NCBI GenBank assembly: GCA_046349875.1
Contig: JAXMBN010000001.1
Location: forward strand, 186,001 to 250,000
Reading direction: 5' to 3'
From: JAXMBN01 sp046349875
GTDB lineage: Bacteria; Planctomycetota; Planctomycetia; Pirellulales; Pirellulaceae
DNA: 64,000 nucleotides
The notes under the pieces: generated by a model
Told to the model about the DNA's origin: nothing
What the model saw: the letters and a program-made list of their open reading frames with translations, nothing else
Databases searched by the model: none
Shown: in pieces, positions 8,325 through 17,242 of the stretch
How the letters are laid out: each line of letters opens with the position of its first letter
Position numbering within the stretch: the first letter of the stretch is position 1
Program-made: the position numbers and the translations under genes

Positions 8325-9925
8325 TTCGGCAACTCCTCTACTGTCGAGTTTGGATACACTTTCGATCTTGGATACAACGGGGATGGAGAGGGCGAGAGGA
8401 TCCCTAACTCGCCCTCCAATTGATCAATCTCGCACTGGAGTTGATCGATTTGCTCGGTGATAGGGTCGTTCCACCCCAGTTCGAATTCTTGTTCCGGTAC
8501 GGTCGATAAAGAACGAGCGACCGAAGGCAAAACAGATTGGGACTTCGTGCGATTTGGGTTCGGTGCATTGCTCGAACTTCTCGTTGCGGTCGCAAGTGGA
8601 CCAATGGCATCTGCATTGGATTTTGCCGATGAAGGTGATTGCGTTTTCGGGTTGGTGCTCCACGTCCATTGGGAATTCCATCCCAAGAGAAAGCCAATGG
8701 CGATGAATGCCATCGAGCCACCATAAAGAGATAGGCGATGCTTTCCCAGTGATGCCGTTCGACGCAATTCCTTGGGCAAGGGAAAGACCGAAGGGTTCGT
8801 AACATGCTGCCAACATTGGCGCAACAATTCGGCTGCTTCACCAGCGGTTGCCAATCGTTGCGAAGGGTCCTTGGCCAACAAGCGCATCAACAAAGGATGA
8901 ACCCAGCTGGGCAAACGAGGTTCGATGGTATGGACTGGCCGGACCATTCCATCGCTCACGCGTCGCAATACTGCCACTGCCGTATCGGCGCGGAAGGGTG
9001 AATGCCCAGTCAACATCGCGTACAACACGCTTCCCAAACTGAACAAGTCGCTTCGGCCATCGATGGCATGCCCCATCGCTTGCTCGGGCGACATATACTG
9101 CGGCGTGCCGGCAAGCATTCCACTGGCGGTGAGTGAAACATCATCGAGCGCGCGAGCTAATCCGAAGTCCGTGATGAGGACGCGTTGCCACCGTGCTTCA
9201 AGCATTAAGTTGGCAGGCTTGATATCGCGATGCACCAGGCCTTGAGCATGGGCTGCGTCGAGCCCCTCGGCTACCTGCATCGCGATCCGCAGGCTTTCCT
9301 CAAGTCCCATCGGTCCATCGCGATCGATCTTCTCTTGAAGCGAACCGCCTCCGACGTAGCCCATGACGATATAGGGAGGCTGATGATCGGCAGCCACATC
9401 ATGGATGGGAACGACATGGGGATGCGAGACGCAGGCAACCGCTTGTGCTTCGCGAGCGAAGCGATTGCGAGCGGCACCGTTTGACGCGAGATGTGGATGC
9501 AAGACTTTGATGGCGACCACGCGACAGAGCTTGCGGTCCCAAGCTCGCATCACCGTCCCCATACCACCGAACCCAATTAACTCGCGAACACTGTAATCGT
9601 CGAGCGTTCCGAGCGCATCGGGTTCCGTTGAAGGTGTCAACCACGATCGAACGACCGCCGTAAGATCGCTCATCGAATCGCGAGCGGCATGTCCCTCTTT
9701 GCGGACGACTTGTTCTAACAGCCCCGATTGCGACCCCAATTCACGAAGCATCGATGAGGAGCTCTCCCAAGCCTCGGGAGTAGCGCACAAAGATTCAAAT
9801 TTGGAACGACAAGTCGCGCACTGCTCGATGTGCAGCGTCAGCTCCTCTGCATCGCGAGGAGGCAACGCATCTTCGAGAAGACGCTCCCACTCTTGCTGTT
9901 GATAACTACAGACTCGATCCACCAT
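8321..9925 (-). CDS. Membrane Ser/Thr protein kinase with N-terminal zinc anti-sigma-like motif
   Basis: A 534-residue Hanks-type kinase. The N-terminus carries H32-x3-C36-x2-C39 (LTLHIEQCATCRSK), the zinc-binding signature of ZAS/zf-HC2 anti-sigma factors. The kinase domain runs from about 111 to 372, with a glycine-rich loop GFGGMGTV (118-125), catalytic lysine VAIK140, HRDIKPANL with D234, DFG (253-255) and GTPQYMSPEQ. All catalytic residues are present. One membrane helix follows (about 400-417), then an extracytoplasmic Ser/Pro-rich tail. The ATG at 9925 lies inside the end of the sigma-factor gene (20-base overlap) and has GGAG upstream. I infer that the zinc motif may hold or release the adjacent sigma factor while the kinase senses through its outer tail. 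Kinase identity is firm; the anti-sigma role is inferred. Confidence 0.92.
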   Translation of the reverse strand: MVDRVCSYQQQEWERLLEDALPPRDAEELTLHIEQCATCRSKFESLCATPEAWESSSSMLRELGSQSGLLEQVVRKEGHAARDSMSDLTAVVRSWLTPSTEPDALGTLDDYSVRELIGFGGMGTVMRAWDRKLCRVVAIKVLHPHLASNGAARNRFAREAQAVACVSHPHVVPIHDVAADHQPPYIVMGYVGGGSLQEKIDRDGPMGLEESLRIAMQVAEGLDAAHAQGLVHRDIKPANLMLEARWQRVLITDFGLARALDDVSLTASGMLAGTPQYMSPEQAMGHAIDGRSDLFSLGSVLYAMLTGHSPFRADTAVAVLRRVSDGMVRPVHTIEPRLPSWVHPLLMRLLAKDPSQRLATAGEAAELLRQCWQHVTNPSVFPLPKELRRTASLGKHRLSLYGGSMAFIAIGFLLGWNSQWTWSTNPKTQSPSSAKSNADAIGPLATATRSSSNAPNPNRTKSQSVLPSVARSLSTVPEQEFELGWNDPITEQIDQLQCEIDQLEGELGILSPSPSPLYPRSKVYPNSTVEELPK

Positions 9926-10559
9926 CGCTCGACTCCAAATCCGACACTTCGCCTAGTTTTTGCGATTCCTCACTCTGCAACCATGCCACTTCCTGCTGCA
10001 ACATCGCCATCACTCGACCGCGGTGTACATAGATTGCTCCGACGGTCATCCCCAATTCGATCGCGATCTCCGATGGCGAAATCCCTTCCACGACCGTTTT
10101 CCAAAAGGCCGCAAAGGTTTTCGATTGAACTCGGTGAGCGATACGAAGCGCAGCTCGCTCCAGCAACTGTTGCTGGTAGTGGCGGTCCCACAATCGATCA
10201 AACTCACTCGATCGATCTGCTTGTTGCTGCAATCGATTCCAATTGCTGCTACCACCTACAGCTCGCGGCATCGATCTCCGCGTCAAAAAATTGTGAGCGG
10301 TATTCCGAGACACTTTGGCCAACCAACCGCGAAAGGAACAGCGATGCTCTCGATGCTCAAACTGTCCGATCGAACGGTGTACCCGCATCAGGATTTCTTG
10401 GACCGCATCCGAAACGTCTTGGTCCGAAACCCCCATCGATCGCGAGATACGACGGAGAATGGGTTCATACACTTCGCAAAACTCGACCCATGCCTGCCCA
10501 TCCTCCCCCGACTTGAGCCGTAGCAATAGGCTCATTCGTGTTTCAGGGGATTCTGACAT
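9906..10559 (-). CDS. ECF-type RNA polymerase sigma factor
   Basis: A 217-residue sigma-70-family factor of the extracytoplasmic-function type. Region 2 reads around DQDVSDAVQEILMRVHRSI and FRGWLAKVSRNTAHNFLTRR. Region 4 is a helix-turn-helix in GISPSEIAIELGMTVGAIYV. There is no region 1 or 3, as expected for ECF factors. I start at ATG 10559, which has GGAG about 10 bases upstream; a TTG at 10607 would add 16 residues without a ribosome site. It is the first gene of a minus-strand operon with the zinc-finger kinase (overlapping) and the coiled-coil protein. Planctomycetes are known to carry many ECF factors encoded beside Ser/Thr kinases; this one fits that pattern. Confidence 0.9.
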   Translation of the reverse strand: MSESPETRMSLLLRLKSGEDGQAWVEFCEVYEPILRRISRSMGVSDQDVSDAVQEILMRVHRSIGQFEHREHRCSFRGWLAKVSRNTAHNFLTRRSMPRAVGGSSNWNRLQQQADRSSEFDRLWDRHYQQQLLERAALRIAHRVQSKTFAAFWKTVVEGISPSEIAIELGMTVGAIYVHRGRVMAMLQQEVAWLQSEESQKLGEVSDLESSDGGSSL

Positions 10560-10853
10560 CGCACACTCCAGGTCCGAGGTTCCGCCGCTCCAGGTTGGTT
10601 CACTCAACTAAGAAGAACACGATAAGAATGGTCAATCTAACACCGATTCCTCAAAAACTAAAAAAATGAACGTATTTGAGCGATCCGCATCGACATGCCA
10701 TTGTCCCTCTGGATCATCGGGCTTCCCTTATTTGTGCGACAAGACGTCGAATGGGAAGTGATAGGGTCGGTGCTTCCGTGACTTTGGCTTTGAACATACA
10801 CTCTAGGTCATGGAACGCCTTGCGACATAAGTAAAACTGTTAGGGGAGATGTG

Positions 10854-11954
10854 ATGGCAAACGAACAGCGCGTTTTCAATTTCTCGGCCGGACCTGCGGT
10901 CATGCCGCTTCCAGTGTTGGAGCAGATTCGAGACGAAATCGTTTGTTTGCCCGGTGTGGGTGCTTCGGTCATGGAAATCTCCCACCGAAGCGACGAGTTT
11001 ATTGCGATCCAAGAAGGTGCGAAGCAGCGGCTGATCCGTTTGTTAAACATTCCGGATGACTACGATGTTCTCTTTCTTCAAGGTGGATCTCGCCTTCAGT
11101 TTTCGATGATCCCCATGAACTTATTGCGAGGCCAAGCCCAACCAGCGCAATATTTGATCACGGGTACTTGGGGAAAATCTGCCTTGGAAGAGGCTGAAAA
11201 AGAAGGCAAGGTCGAAGTTTTGTGGGATGGTAAATCCACCAACTATGATCGCCTTCCCAAAGCAGGTGACTATCGGCCGAATCCGCAAGCGGCCTATGTC
11301 CACATCACCAACAATGAAACGATCCAAGGCATTCAATTCGCAACCGAGCCCGATACGGCGGGTGCGCCTTTGATCTGCGATAGCTCGTCCGATTTCATGT
11401 ATCGCCCCATCGATATTCGAAAGTACGGAATGATGTATGCCTGTGCTCAAAAGAATGCAGGCCCAGCGGGTGTGACGGTCGTCATCATGAAACGCGAACT
11501 CCTCGATCGTTCGCAAGCCAATCTCCCTGGTTACCTTTCGTACAAGAATCATTCCAAGAACGATTCGATGTGGAATACGCCACCTACCTTTGCGGTCTAC
11601 GTTTTGGGCTTGGTTGCAAAATGGCTCGAAGAGACCATTGGCGGACTCGACAATATGTTGAAGATCAACATGGCCAAAGCCAAATTGATTTACGATGCCA
11701 TGGATCGTTTCCCGACCGTATATCAGGGCCATGCTCAAAAGGCCGATCGATCTTTGATGAATGTGACCTTCCGGCTTCCAGATGAAGCAACTGAAAAGGC
11801 TTTTCTCGGAGGTGCACAAGCGGCTCAATTGGATTCGCTGAAAGGCCATCGCAGCGTCGGTGGCATTCGCGCTAGCATCTACAACGCAATGCCCATGGAA
11901 GGAGCTCAAGCTCTTGCCAACTACATGATCGATTTCGCTCAAAAACGCGGCTAA
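10854..11954 (+). CDS. serC: Phosphoserine aminotransferase
   Basis: A 366-residue PLP aminotransferase (class V) that converts 3-phosphohydroxypyruvate plus glutamate to O-phosphoserine, the second step of serine synthesis. Family marks are the N-terminal FNFSAGPAVMPLPVLEQI, LFLQGGSRLQFSMIPMNL, the ICDSSSDFMYRPID region, and the Schiff-base lysine in YACAQKNAGPAGVT. The C-terminus GHRSVGGIRASIYNAMP is also typical. The ribosome site AGGGGAG (10842-10848) is best spaced for ATG 10854; a GTG sits directly before it. serA follows 40 bases downstream, so the two form a biosynthetic operon. The length is normal. Confidence 0.96.
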   Translation: MANEQRVFNFSAGPAVMPLPVLEQIRDEIVCLPGVGASVMEISHRSDEFIAIQEGAKQRLIRLLNIPDDYDVLFLQGGSRLQFSMIPMNLLRGQAQPAQYLITGTWGKSALEEAEKEGKVEVLWDGKSTNYDRLPKAGDYRPNPQAAYVHITNNETIQGIQFATEPDTAGAPLICDSSSDFMYRPIDIRKYGMMYACAQKNAGPAGVTVVIMKRELLDRSQANLPGYLSYKNHSKNDSMWNTPPTFAVYVLGLVAKWLEETIGGLDNMLKINMAKAKLIYDAMDRFPTVYQGHAQKADRSLMNVTFRLPDEATEKAFLGGAQAAQLDSLKGHRSVGGIRASIYNAMPMEGAQALANYMIDFAQKRG

Positions 11955-11994
11955 CTCCGACGCACTCGTTACTAGCATTCAGAAGACTTAGGAA

Positions 11995-13626
11995 ATGGCA
12001 AAGTATCGCATTATCGTTTTGGATCCCATCGCTCAAGAAGGCCTCGATTTGCTCGATGCTCAAAAGGACTTCGAGTACGAAGTTCGAACGGGCCTCAAAG
12101 GAGAAGACCTTCGCAAAGCGCTCGCCGAGTTTGATGGGGCCATTCTTCGCAGCGGCGTGAAGATTACTCCCGAATCGCTCGAAGGCAACAAGCGGCTCCG
12201 CGCTATCGTGCGAGCTGGAGTCGGGACCGATAACATCGACAAGACCGCAGCGACTCGGCTCGGGATCGTGGTCATGAACACGCCGGCCGGGAATACGCTC
12301 AGTACGGCCGAGCATACCATTGCGATGATGTTGGCCCAATCGCGAGCCATCGCACCGGCGTATCAATCGTTGGTGGCTGGCAAATGGGATCGCAAATCGT
12401 TCATGGGCACGCAGCTAGCCGACAAGACATTGGGCATCGTCGGCATGGGCCGCATCGGCCGTGAAGTTGCCATCCGCGCTCTCGCCTTTCGGATGCGCGT
12501 CATCGCCTTCGATCCCTTCTTGACCGAAGAGCAAGCCTTGAAGCTCGGTGTGGAACGGTCCGCCACGGTTCATGAAATGCTCCCCAAGCTCGACTACCTC
12601 ACCGTTCACACACCGCTCACCAATGAGACGAAGTATCTGATTGGGATGAAAGAGTTGGACATGGTCAAGCCGGGAATTCGCTTGATCAACTGCGCCCGCG
12701 GTGGCATCTATGAAGAAGCGGCCATGGTCGAAGGGCTCAAGTCGGGCAAGATTGGGGGCGTTGCCTTGGACGTGTTTGAAGAAGAACCTTGCACCAACAG
12801 CCCGCTCTTTGGAATGCCGAATGTTGTGTGCACGCCTCACCTTGGCGCGAGCACAGAAGAAGCTCAAACGCAGGTGGCGATCGAAGGGATCCATTTGCTC
12901 ATCAACTTCTTCTCGACTGGCGAAATTCGCCATGCGGTGAACATCGCTGCGATCGATCCCAAGACATTGGAAGCGATGCGAGGCTATCTCGATGCGGCCT
13001 ATCGTTTGGGCTTGCTCCTTTCGCAATGGCATGGTGGATCGGTCAACAATTGCACGTTGCATTATCGCGGTGAGGTAGCAGACCGCGATACCAAGCTCTT
13101 GACCGCTGCTTTCTGCGTCGGTTTGCTCGAACGCGCTCTCGATGCGGACGTCAATATCGTCAATGCCGAGCTCTTGCTTCGCGAACGCGGTATCGACTTG
13201 GCCGAAAGCCGAAGCCATGAGATGGGTGCATTCAGTTCATCGGTCACTGCAGAGGTCACGGGAGATGGACGAACGGTTCGAGCGGGAGCAACGCTCTTTG
13301 GCAACAACATGCCGCGTTTGATTCTGCTCGATGATTATCGGCTCGAAGCGTATCTCGATGGTCGATTGCTCGTCTTCAAACATAACGACGTGCCAGGCAT
13401 CATCGGTCGCGTAGGAACGATCTTTGGACAACATGAAGTCAACATCGCTCAGATGTCCGTCGGTCGCGCAGGCAACAAGCCTGGTGGTGAAGCCATCGGT
13501 GTTTTGAATCTCGACGGCACTCCTCCCAAAGCAGCCATTGATGAGATGCTCTCGAGCGACTCCATTCAGCGGGTACAGACGATCGAACTGCCTGCTGCTG
13601 GTGAACTTCCAGCCTGGCTTCAATAG
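11995..13626 (+). CDS. serA: D-3-phosphoglycerate dehydrogenase
   Basis: A 543-residue NAD-dependent enzyme that oxidises 3-phosphoglycerate to 3-phosphohydroxypyruvate, the first committed step of serine synthesis. The N-terminal substrate domain contains LRAIVRAGVGTDNIDKTAA. The Rossmann domain has GIVGMGRIGREVA, catalytic Arg in LINCARGGIYEE and His in VCTPHLGASTEEA. A long intervening domain follows (about 320-450) and the chain ends in an ACT regulatory domain (HNDVPGIIGRVGTIFGQHEV). This is the long SerA type, often feedback-sensitive to serine, though sensitivity here is not shown. The ATG follows AGGAA closely. It is cotranscribed with serC and ends in a strong terminator at 13657. 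Confidence 0.96.
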   Translation: MAKYRIIVLDPIAQEGLDLLDAQKDFEYEVRTGLKGEDLRKALAEFDGAILRSGVKITPESLEGNKRLRAIVRAGVGTDNIDKTAATRLGIVVMNTPAGNTLSTAEHTIAMMLAQSRAIAPAYQSLVAGKWDRKSFMGTQLADKTLGIVGMGRIGREVAIRALAFRMRVIAFDPFLTEEQALKLGVERSATVHEMLPKLDYLTVHTPLTNETKYLIGMKELDMVKPGIRLINCARGGIYEEAAMVEGLKSGKIGGVALDVFEEEPCTNSPLFGMPNVVCTPHLGASTEEAQTQVAIEGIHLLINFFSTGEIRHAVNIAAIDPKTLEAMRGYLDAAYRLGLLLSQWHGGSVNNCTLHYRGEVADRDTKLLTAAFCVGLLERALDADVNIVNAELLLRERGIDLAESRSHEMGAFSSSVTAEVTGDGRTVRAGATLFGNNMPRLILLDDYRLEAYLDGRLLVFKHNDVPGIIGRVGTIFGQHEVNIAQMSVGRAGNKPGGEAIGVLNLDGTPPKAAIDEMLSSDSIQRVQTIELPAAGELPAWLQ

Positions 13627-13656
13627 CACCAGACTTCGCAATAGCGATCCAACGAA

Positions 13657-13696
13657 ATAAAAAAGGCTTGGTGAACATGCACCAAGCCTTTTTTGT
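13657..13696. terminator. Bidirectional terminator between serA and the convergent secreted-protein gene
   Basis: A stem AAGGCTTGGTG pairs with CACCAAGCCTT around a short loop. It is flanked by an A-run on the left (13659-13664) and a T-run on the right (13689-13694), so it can stop transcription from both serA and the convergent gene ending at 13727. Confidence 0.9.
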
Positions 13697-13726
13697 TGTT
13701 GGATGGTAGGCTTTGCCTAACTCCCG

Positions 13727-15883
13727 TTACTCCTCGAATCGCCAATGGGTTTTGGTTCCCGTTCCATCGAGTTCGGTGGTCGCCCATACTTTGCCGAGGC
13801 TTTCAAGGGCTTGAATAAAATCGAGCACATCTTTGCCTGTAGGTGAAGGGATCTCTTCCGATGCATCTGACAGAGGCGCATTGATATCGCCCTTGTCCAT
13901 TTCGATGGCATAGCGAAGCCATGGCTTGGCAAACTTGAAGAATGCTCCCAAATCCACGTAACTAGCCCCTGCCAAATTGCGATCTTTGTACTGGAGCTTG
14001 GCATTCATAGACGAACCCATCTTCATGAGCTCCGCGGATTGCTTCGCCGAATAGGATGCGATTGCCCAGCGAGCATCGACCATCACTTGTGGAGCCATAT
14101 CCTTGGGAACAGGACAATCTTCGGGGATGGGATACAAGAAGATCTCGGATCCTCCGCTCGTCTTCCGTTCTGGCCTTGGAATCGAATAGCCATCGGGAAT
14201 CGCATCGGGATTGAGCTCGCGAACGAGATCGACCACACCGTCGAGAATCGAGTAGATCTCGGCGCATCCTTGAACATACAGATCCTTATCGCTGAGGCCC
14301 GTCACCATAGCCATCTCAGGCAAGGGCAGGGGAGTCGAAGCAGGAGGCATGTCCTTGACCCATTGTTTGCTTTCCAAACTTCCGGCAGCAATGACAATAG
14401 CCGATTGGCCATCGCGGGTTGCAGGAGCCATTTTTTGTTCGAGCACATCCGCGAATCGATTGAGGAGCGGCCAACCCTTCTTCATTACGATTGCCAGCTC
14501 TTCCGCATCTTCTTCCTCGAGTTCATCGGAGTTGAGATACGCTTCGAGATATCCCTTGGCTTTGCGCATCACTTTGCGAGCCAACGCCAGCCAATCGGTA
14601 CCTGGAGTTCGTCGCATCGCCGAAACCATGATGGGATTGCTCCCCACATGATCGAGAATATCCAAACGTTTGCTTCCATCGAACCATTGGGATTCGGTTC
14701 GATCAAACAACCAACCTTCGCTTCCCGTTTTCGTAGCATAGCTATAGGAAAGCGAGCCTTTGAAGTCGGGCATCAACTGATCGATTTCATCATCAAGCCA
14801 TTCGAGATCGCCTTCCAACGCTTCCAAGAATTCGGGGATCTCTCCGTCTTCGGCTAGAAGCGCTAACGACGGTGCCAACTGTCGATAGATTTTTGAAAAA
14901 TAGTTTTGATATTGAGCGGCATACTCGGCCTCGGCAAAGCGGTCCGAAACATAAGCGACACCGGTCAATGGTTTGGACTGATCGGCCATGACAGGTTTTA
15001 GATCAGCATGCTGAGCCAACGAACCGCCTTGCTTACCAAACTTGGTCAGCTGCTTAGCATCTTCGCTCACCGCAAGGATGAGGTATTTATCGAGAATCCC
15101 AAAGGTGATGGCAGCTTTGCGGCCTTCGAGCAGTTGTTCCCAATGCTGGATGAGTTCCTTGCTATCGCTACCAGCCTCCCATACATCCCAAGGAAGCATG
15201 CTGGAATTGAGGTTCAGGACCAAGCGCGTTCCTCGTCCATCTTCGACGCGTTGGAACGCTTCGGCGAACTGAACGGTCGCTGGATTGGAATTGAGTCCCA
15301 ACGAGACGACCGCCTGCAATTGATCGAGCAAGGTTAGGGCGCGGTCTTCATCTTGAAATTTGAACCCCAAGACGAAAGTGGGAATGGGTACCTGATTGAG
15401 GTCTTCGCGAGTCAGCGATTCAAACCATTCTATGATGGCTTCCGGGCCATCTCCGGTGGCTTCGACGAGTTCCTCGTTGAGCGCATTGACTCCCACCAAA
15501 AACTGCGAGGCCTTTCCGTCAGAGAATAAGAACATCTCTTCGGAAGCCATTTCGGTGGCGAGCTTGATTAGGTCTTGAGCGAGAGGGGTTTTGAGAACTG
15601 TTTTGGCTTGAGCCAATTGTCCATCCGCCGATTCCCACTGGGCTTTGAACTTGGCTACGATCTTTTGAACGTAATCGAGTTGATGGATTTCGCGGACAGC
15701 TTTGCTTTGCAAAAACTGCTCCCACTGTTCGCGACATCGGTAGGATGCCATATAGAGATCTGCATCCTGAGGCGCTAAGCCCAGGGAAGTATCTTTCTGA
15801 AGATCAGACGCGGCAAGGCTCGGCGTGAAGCAAACTATCGACAACGCACCCAACGCGAGATGCCGACACCAATCAAGTCTCAT
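13727..15883 (-). CDS. Large secreted protein of unknown function
   Basis: A 718-residue protein with a clear Sec signal peptide (MRLDWCRHLALGALSIVCF, cut after SLAAS). I do not recognise a named family with certainty. It is a mixed alpha/beta, acidic protein with many Trp/Leu-rich helices and phrases such as LYMASYRCREQWEQFLQS, QFLVGVNALNEELVEATGDG and LPLPEMAMVTGLSDKDLYVQ. The style resembles planctomycete DUF3352-like periplasmic proteins, but that is a weak impression. No catalytic motif stands out and there are only two or three cysteines, so no heme is expected. It is monocistronic, convergent with serA and separated from it by a shared terminator. Confidence 0.8.
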   Translation of the reverse strand: MRLDWCRHLALGALSIVCFTPSLAASDLQKDTSLGLAPQDADLYMASYRCREQWEQFLQSKAVREIHQLDYVQKIVAKFKAQWESADGQLAQAKTVLKTPLAQDLIKLATEMASEEMFLFSDGKASQFLVGVNALNEELVEATGDGPEAIIEWFESLTREDLNQVPIPTFVLGFKFQDEDRALTLLDQLQAVVSLGLNSNPATVQFAEAFQRVEDGRGTRLVLNLNSSMLPWDVWEAGSDSKELIQHWEQLLEGRKAAITFGILDKYLILAVSEDAKQLTKFGKQGGSLAQHADLKPVMADQSKPLTGVAYVSDRFAEAEYAAQYQNYFSKIYRQLAPSLALLAEDGEIPEFLEALEGDLEWLDDEIDQLMPDFKGSLSYSYATKTGSEGWLFDRTESQWFDGSKRLDILDHVGSNPIMVSAMRRTPGTDWLALARKVMRKAKGYLEAYLNSDELEEEDAEELAIVMKKGWPLLNRFADVLEQKMAPATRDGQSAIVIAAGSLESKQWVKDMPPASTPLPLPEMAMVTGLSDKDLYVQGCAEIYSILDGVVDLVRELNPDAIPDGYSIPRPERKTSGGSEIFLYPIPEDCPVPKDMAPQVMVDARWAIASYSAKQSAELMKMGSSMNAKLQYKDRNLAGASYVDLGAFFKFAKPWLRYAIEMDKGDINAPLSDASEEIPSPTGKDVLDFIQALESLGKVWATTELDGTGTKTHWRFEE

Positions 15884-16651
15884 CGATTACTCCCTGTGAT
15901 GAAATTCAACGACAAAGCGATGCATACCAAGATCTAGCGAATCTTCGACCGACGGTCAAAATGCCATGCACCGCTCAATGCGCGGGATTATAGGACAAAA
16001 GACGGGGCAAGAACGAGATCGCTTTTGCAACCATGGGAGGGATGGTTCTTTGCTAGCGAATCGATTTGAGGTCACATGGTGTATCCATGCAACGGGATGC
16101 GGAAGAAATGACAGTGGAAATTGTAGACTTTACCAAGGAGGCAGGAGGAAGTGGCAGGAGAACCTTCCGATTCCGCTTGCGTTGAGGGTCCTATCGATTC
16201 TATATTCAAGGAAATAGGGTGAAGTTCTCGTGTGCCAGGGCAACCTTTTAAGGTTGTCGACTTTGGATCCAGATTTTGGCACACCAGTTGCTTTTGCCAC
16301 TATCATCCGAAACAACGGATGTTTCGGATGGCGCGAGTGGGACTCGCGCGATATGCGGAAGCAACCGAACAGTCGGTAAGGGTGATAGGTTGCTTTCAAT
16401 TCCTACGACGCGTAATAGGAGGGATTCGTTGAGGTAAAGGCGATCCAAGGATCGATAAACGTGGAGCTTTCGCCTGAGAAGCGATTCTTCGCAAAGTCGA
16501 TTCCTATCCGCAACACGGATTTTGCTCTTCCTCGACACGGACTGCGACGCAAGCCACGACGAAAGCGGTTGGTGCCCTCCAGGCATCAAACGTTCCTACG
16601 CAGTCCCATTCCCGAATACTTCGTGTCACATCCTAGGGGGAGAATCGACCA
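15884..16651. other. 768-base intergenic region, no convincing gene
   Basis: Between the divergent secreted-protein gene and the FlgM-like gene no open frame has both a ribosome site and protein-like composition. The left part must carry the promoter of the minus-strand gene. The right part, from about 16225 on, is densely packed with perfect inverted repeats (separate entry). The ribosome site of the FlgM-like gene, TAGGGGGAG, lies near 16633-16641. Confidence 0.6.
16225..16425. other. Candidate structured RNA: five consecutive helices upstream of FlgM-like gene
   Basis: The following pairings can be read directly. GTGTGCCA (16230-16237) with TGGCACAC (16277-16284) encloses the hairpin CAACCTT/AAGGTTG (16241-16247 with 16250-16256). 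ATCCGAAAC (16305-16313) pairs with GTTTCGGAT (16321-16329). GCGCGAGT (16331-16338) pairs with ACTCGCGC (16342-16349). GCAACC (16361-16366) pairs with GGTTGC (16388-16393). TCCTA (16401-16405) pairs with TAGGA (16416-16420). Smaller ones follow to about 16600, for example CGATCC/GGATCG near 16441. I saw no match to tmRNA, RNase P or SRP landmarks. Strand and function are unknown; it could be an independent RNA or a long leader. Confidence 0.35.
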
Positions 16652-16951
16652 ATGGAGATTTCTAACAGTTTCAACGTTTCTGGTGTTCAGGCTTTTCGTG
16701 GTGCATCCCGTGATGTAGCAACGAATGCGAACTCGATCGCCACCGAAACAAACTCCCTTGCCCCGGTTGATCAGTTGGACCTTTCACCTGAAGCTCAAGC
16801 TCTCGGTCAAGCCATTGGGGCTGACCAGCCATCTTCCGACATCCGTACTGACAAGGTGGCCGCGCTCCGACGTGCGATCGCCGAAGGTACCTACGACACT
16901 CCCGAAAAGATGTCGATTGCCTTGGATCGCTTGCTCGACCAGATTGGCTAA
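16652..16951 (+). CDS. FlgM-like anti-sigma factor
   Basis: A 99-residue protein whose C-terminal half matches the FlgM (anti-sigma-28) domain. DQLDLSPEAQALGQAIG is followed by IRTDKVAALRRAIAEGTYDT and a final helix pair PEKMSIALDRLLDQIG, which is the pattern by which FlgM wraps sigma-28. The N-terminal half is Ser/Asn/Ala-rich and probably disordered, as FlgM is. The ATG at 16652 has TAGGGGGAG about 10 bases upstream. FlgM normally holds the flagellar sigma factor inactive until the hook is finished. No flagellar gene lies nearby, so the partner sigma factor is unknown. It is preceded by a strikingly structured intergenic region. Confidence 0.8.
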   Translation: MEISNSFNVSGVQAFRGASRDVATNANSIATETNSLAPVDQLDLSPEAQALGQAIGADQPSSDIRTDKVAALRRAIAEGTYDTPEKMSIALDRLLDQIG

Positions 16952-17242
16952 TCCCGCATAGGTCCATTGGAAAAATTTCCAACCTTCCACGCCTAGGATG
17001 GCTGGGCTACGCACCTCGTAGCCCGCGGCCGCAAACCAGATGGAATCGTTCTTCCTGGCTTGCCCACAACGGCGAGGCTTCGGTGGAAAGACTCGAAGGT
17101 AGCGGAACCCATCCAAAGTGGCGGATCGTTTGATGCCATTTGGAAATCTGGCCAACGTCACCTACAATGGGAAGGTTGGGATCGCAGGGTCTCCAACAAG
17201 TGCCTTGCGGCTCATCTTGTCTCATCCTAAATCGAGTTCGTT

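Noticed and set aside
12415..13218. 267-codon minus-strand frame
   Set aside because: Antisense to serA, which is intact and certain.
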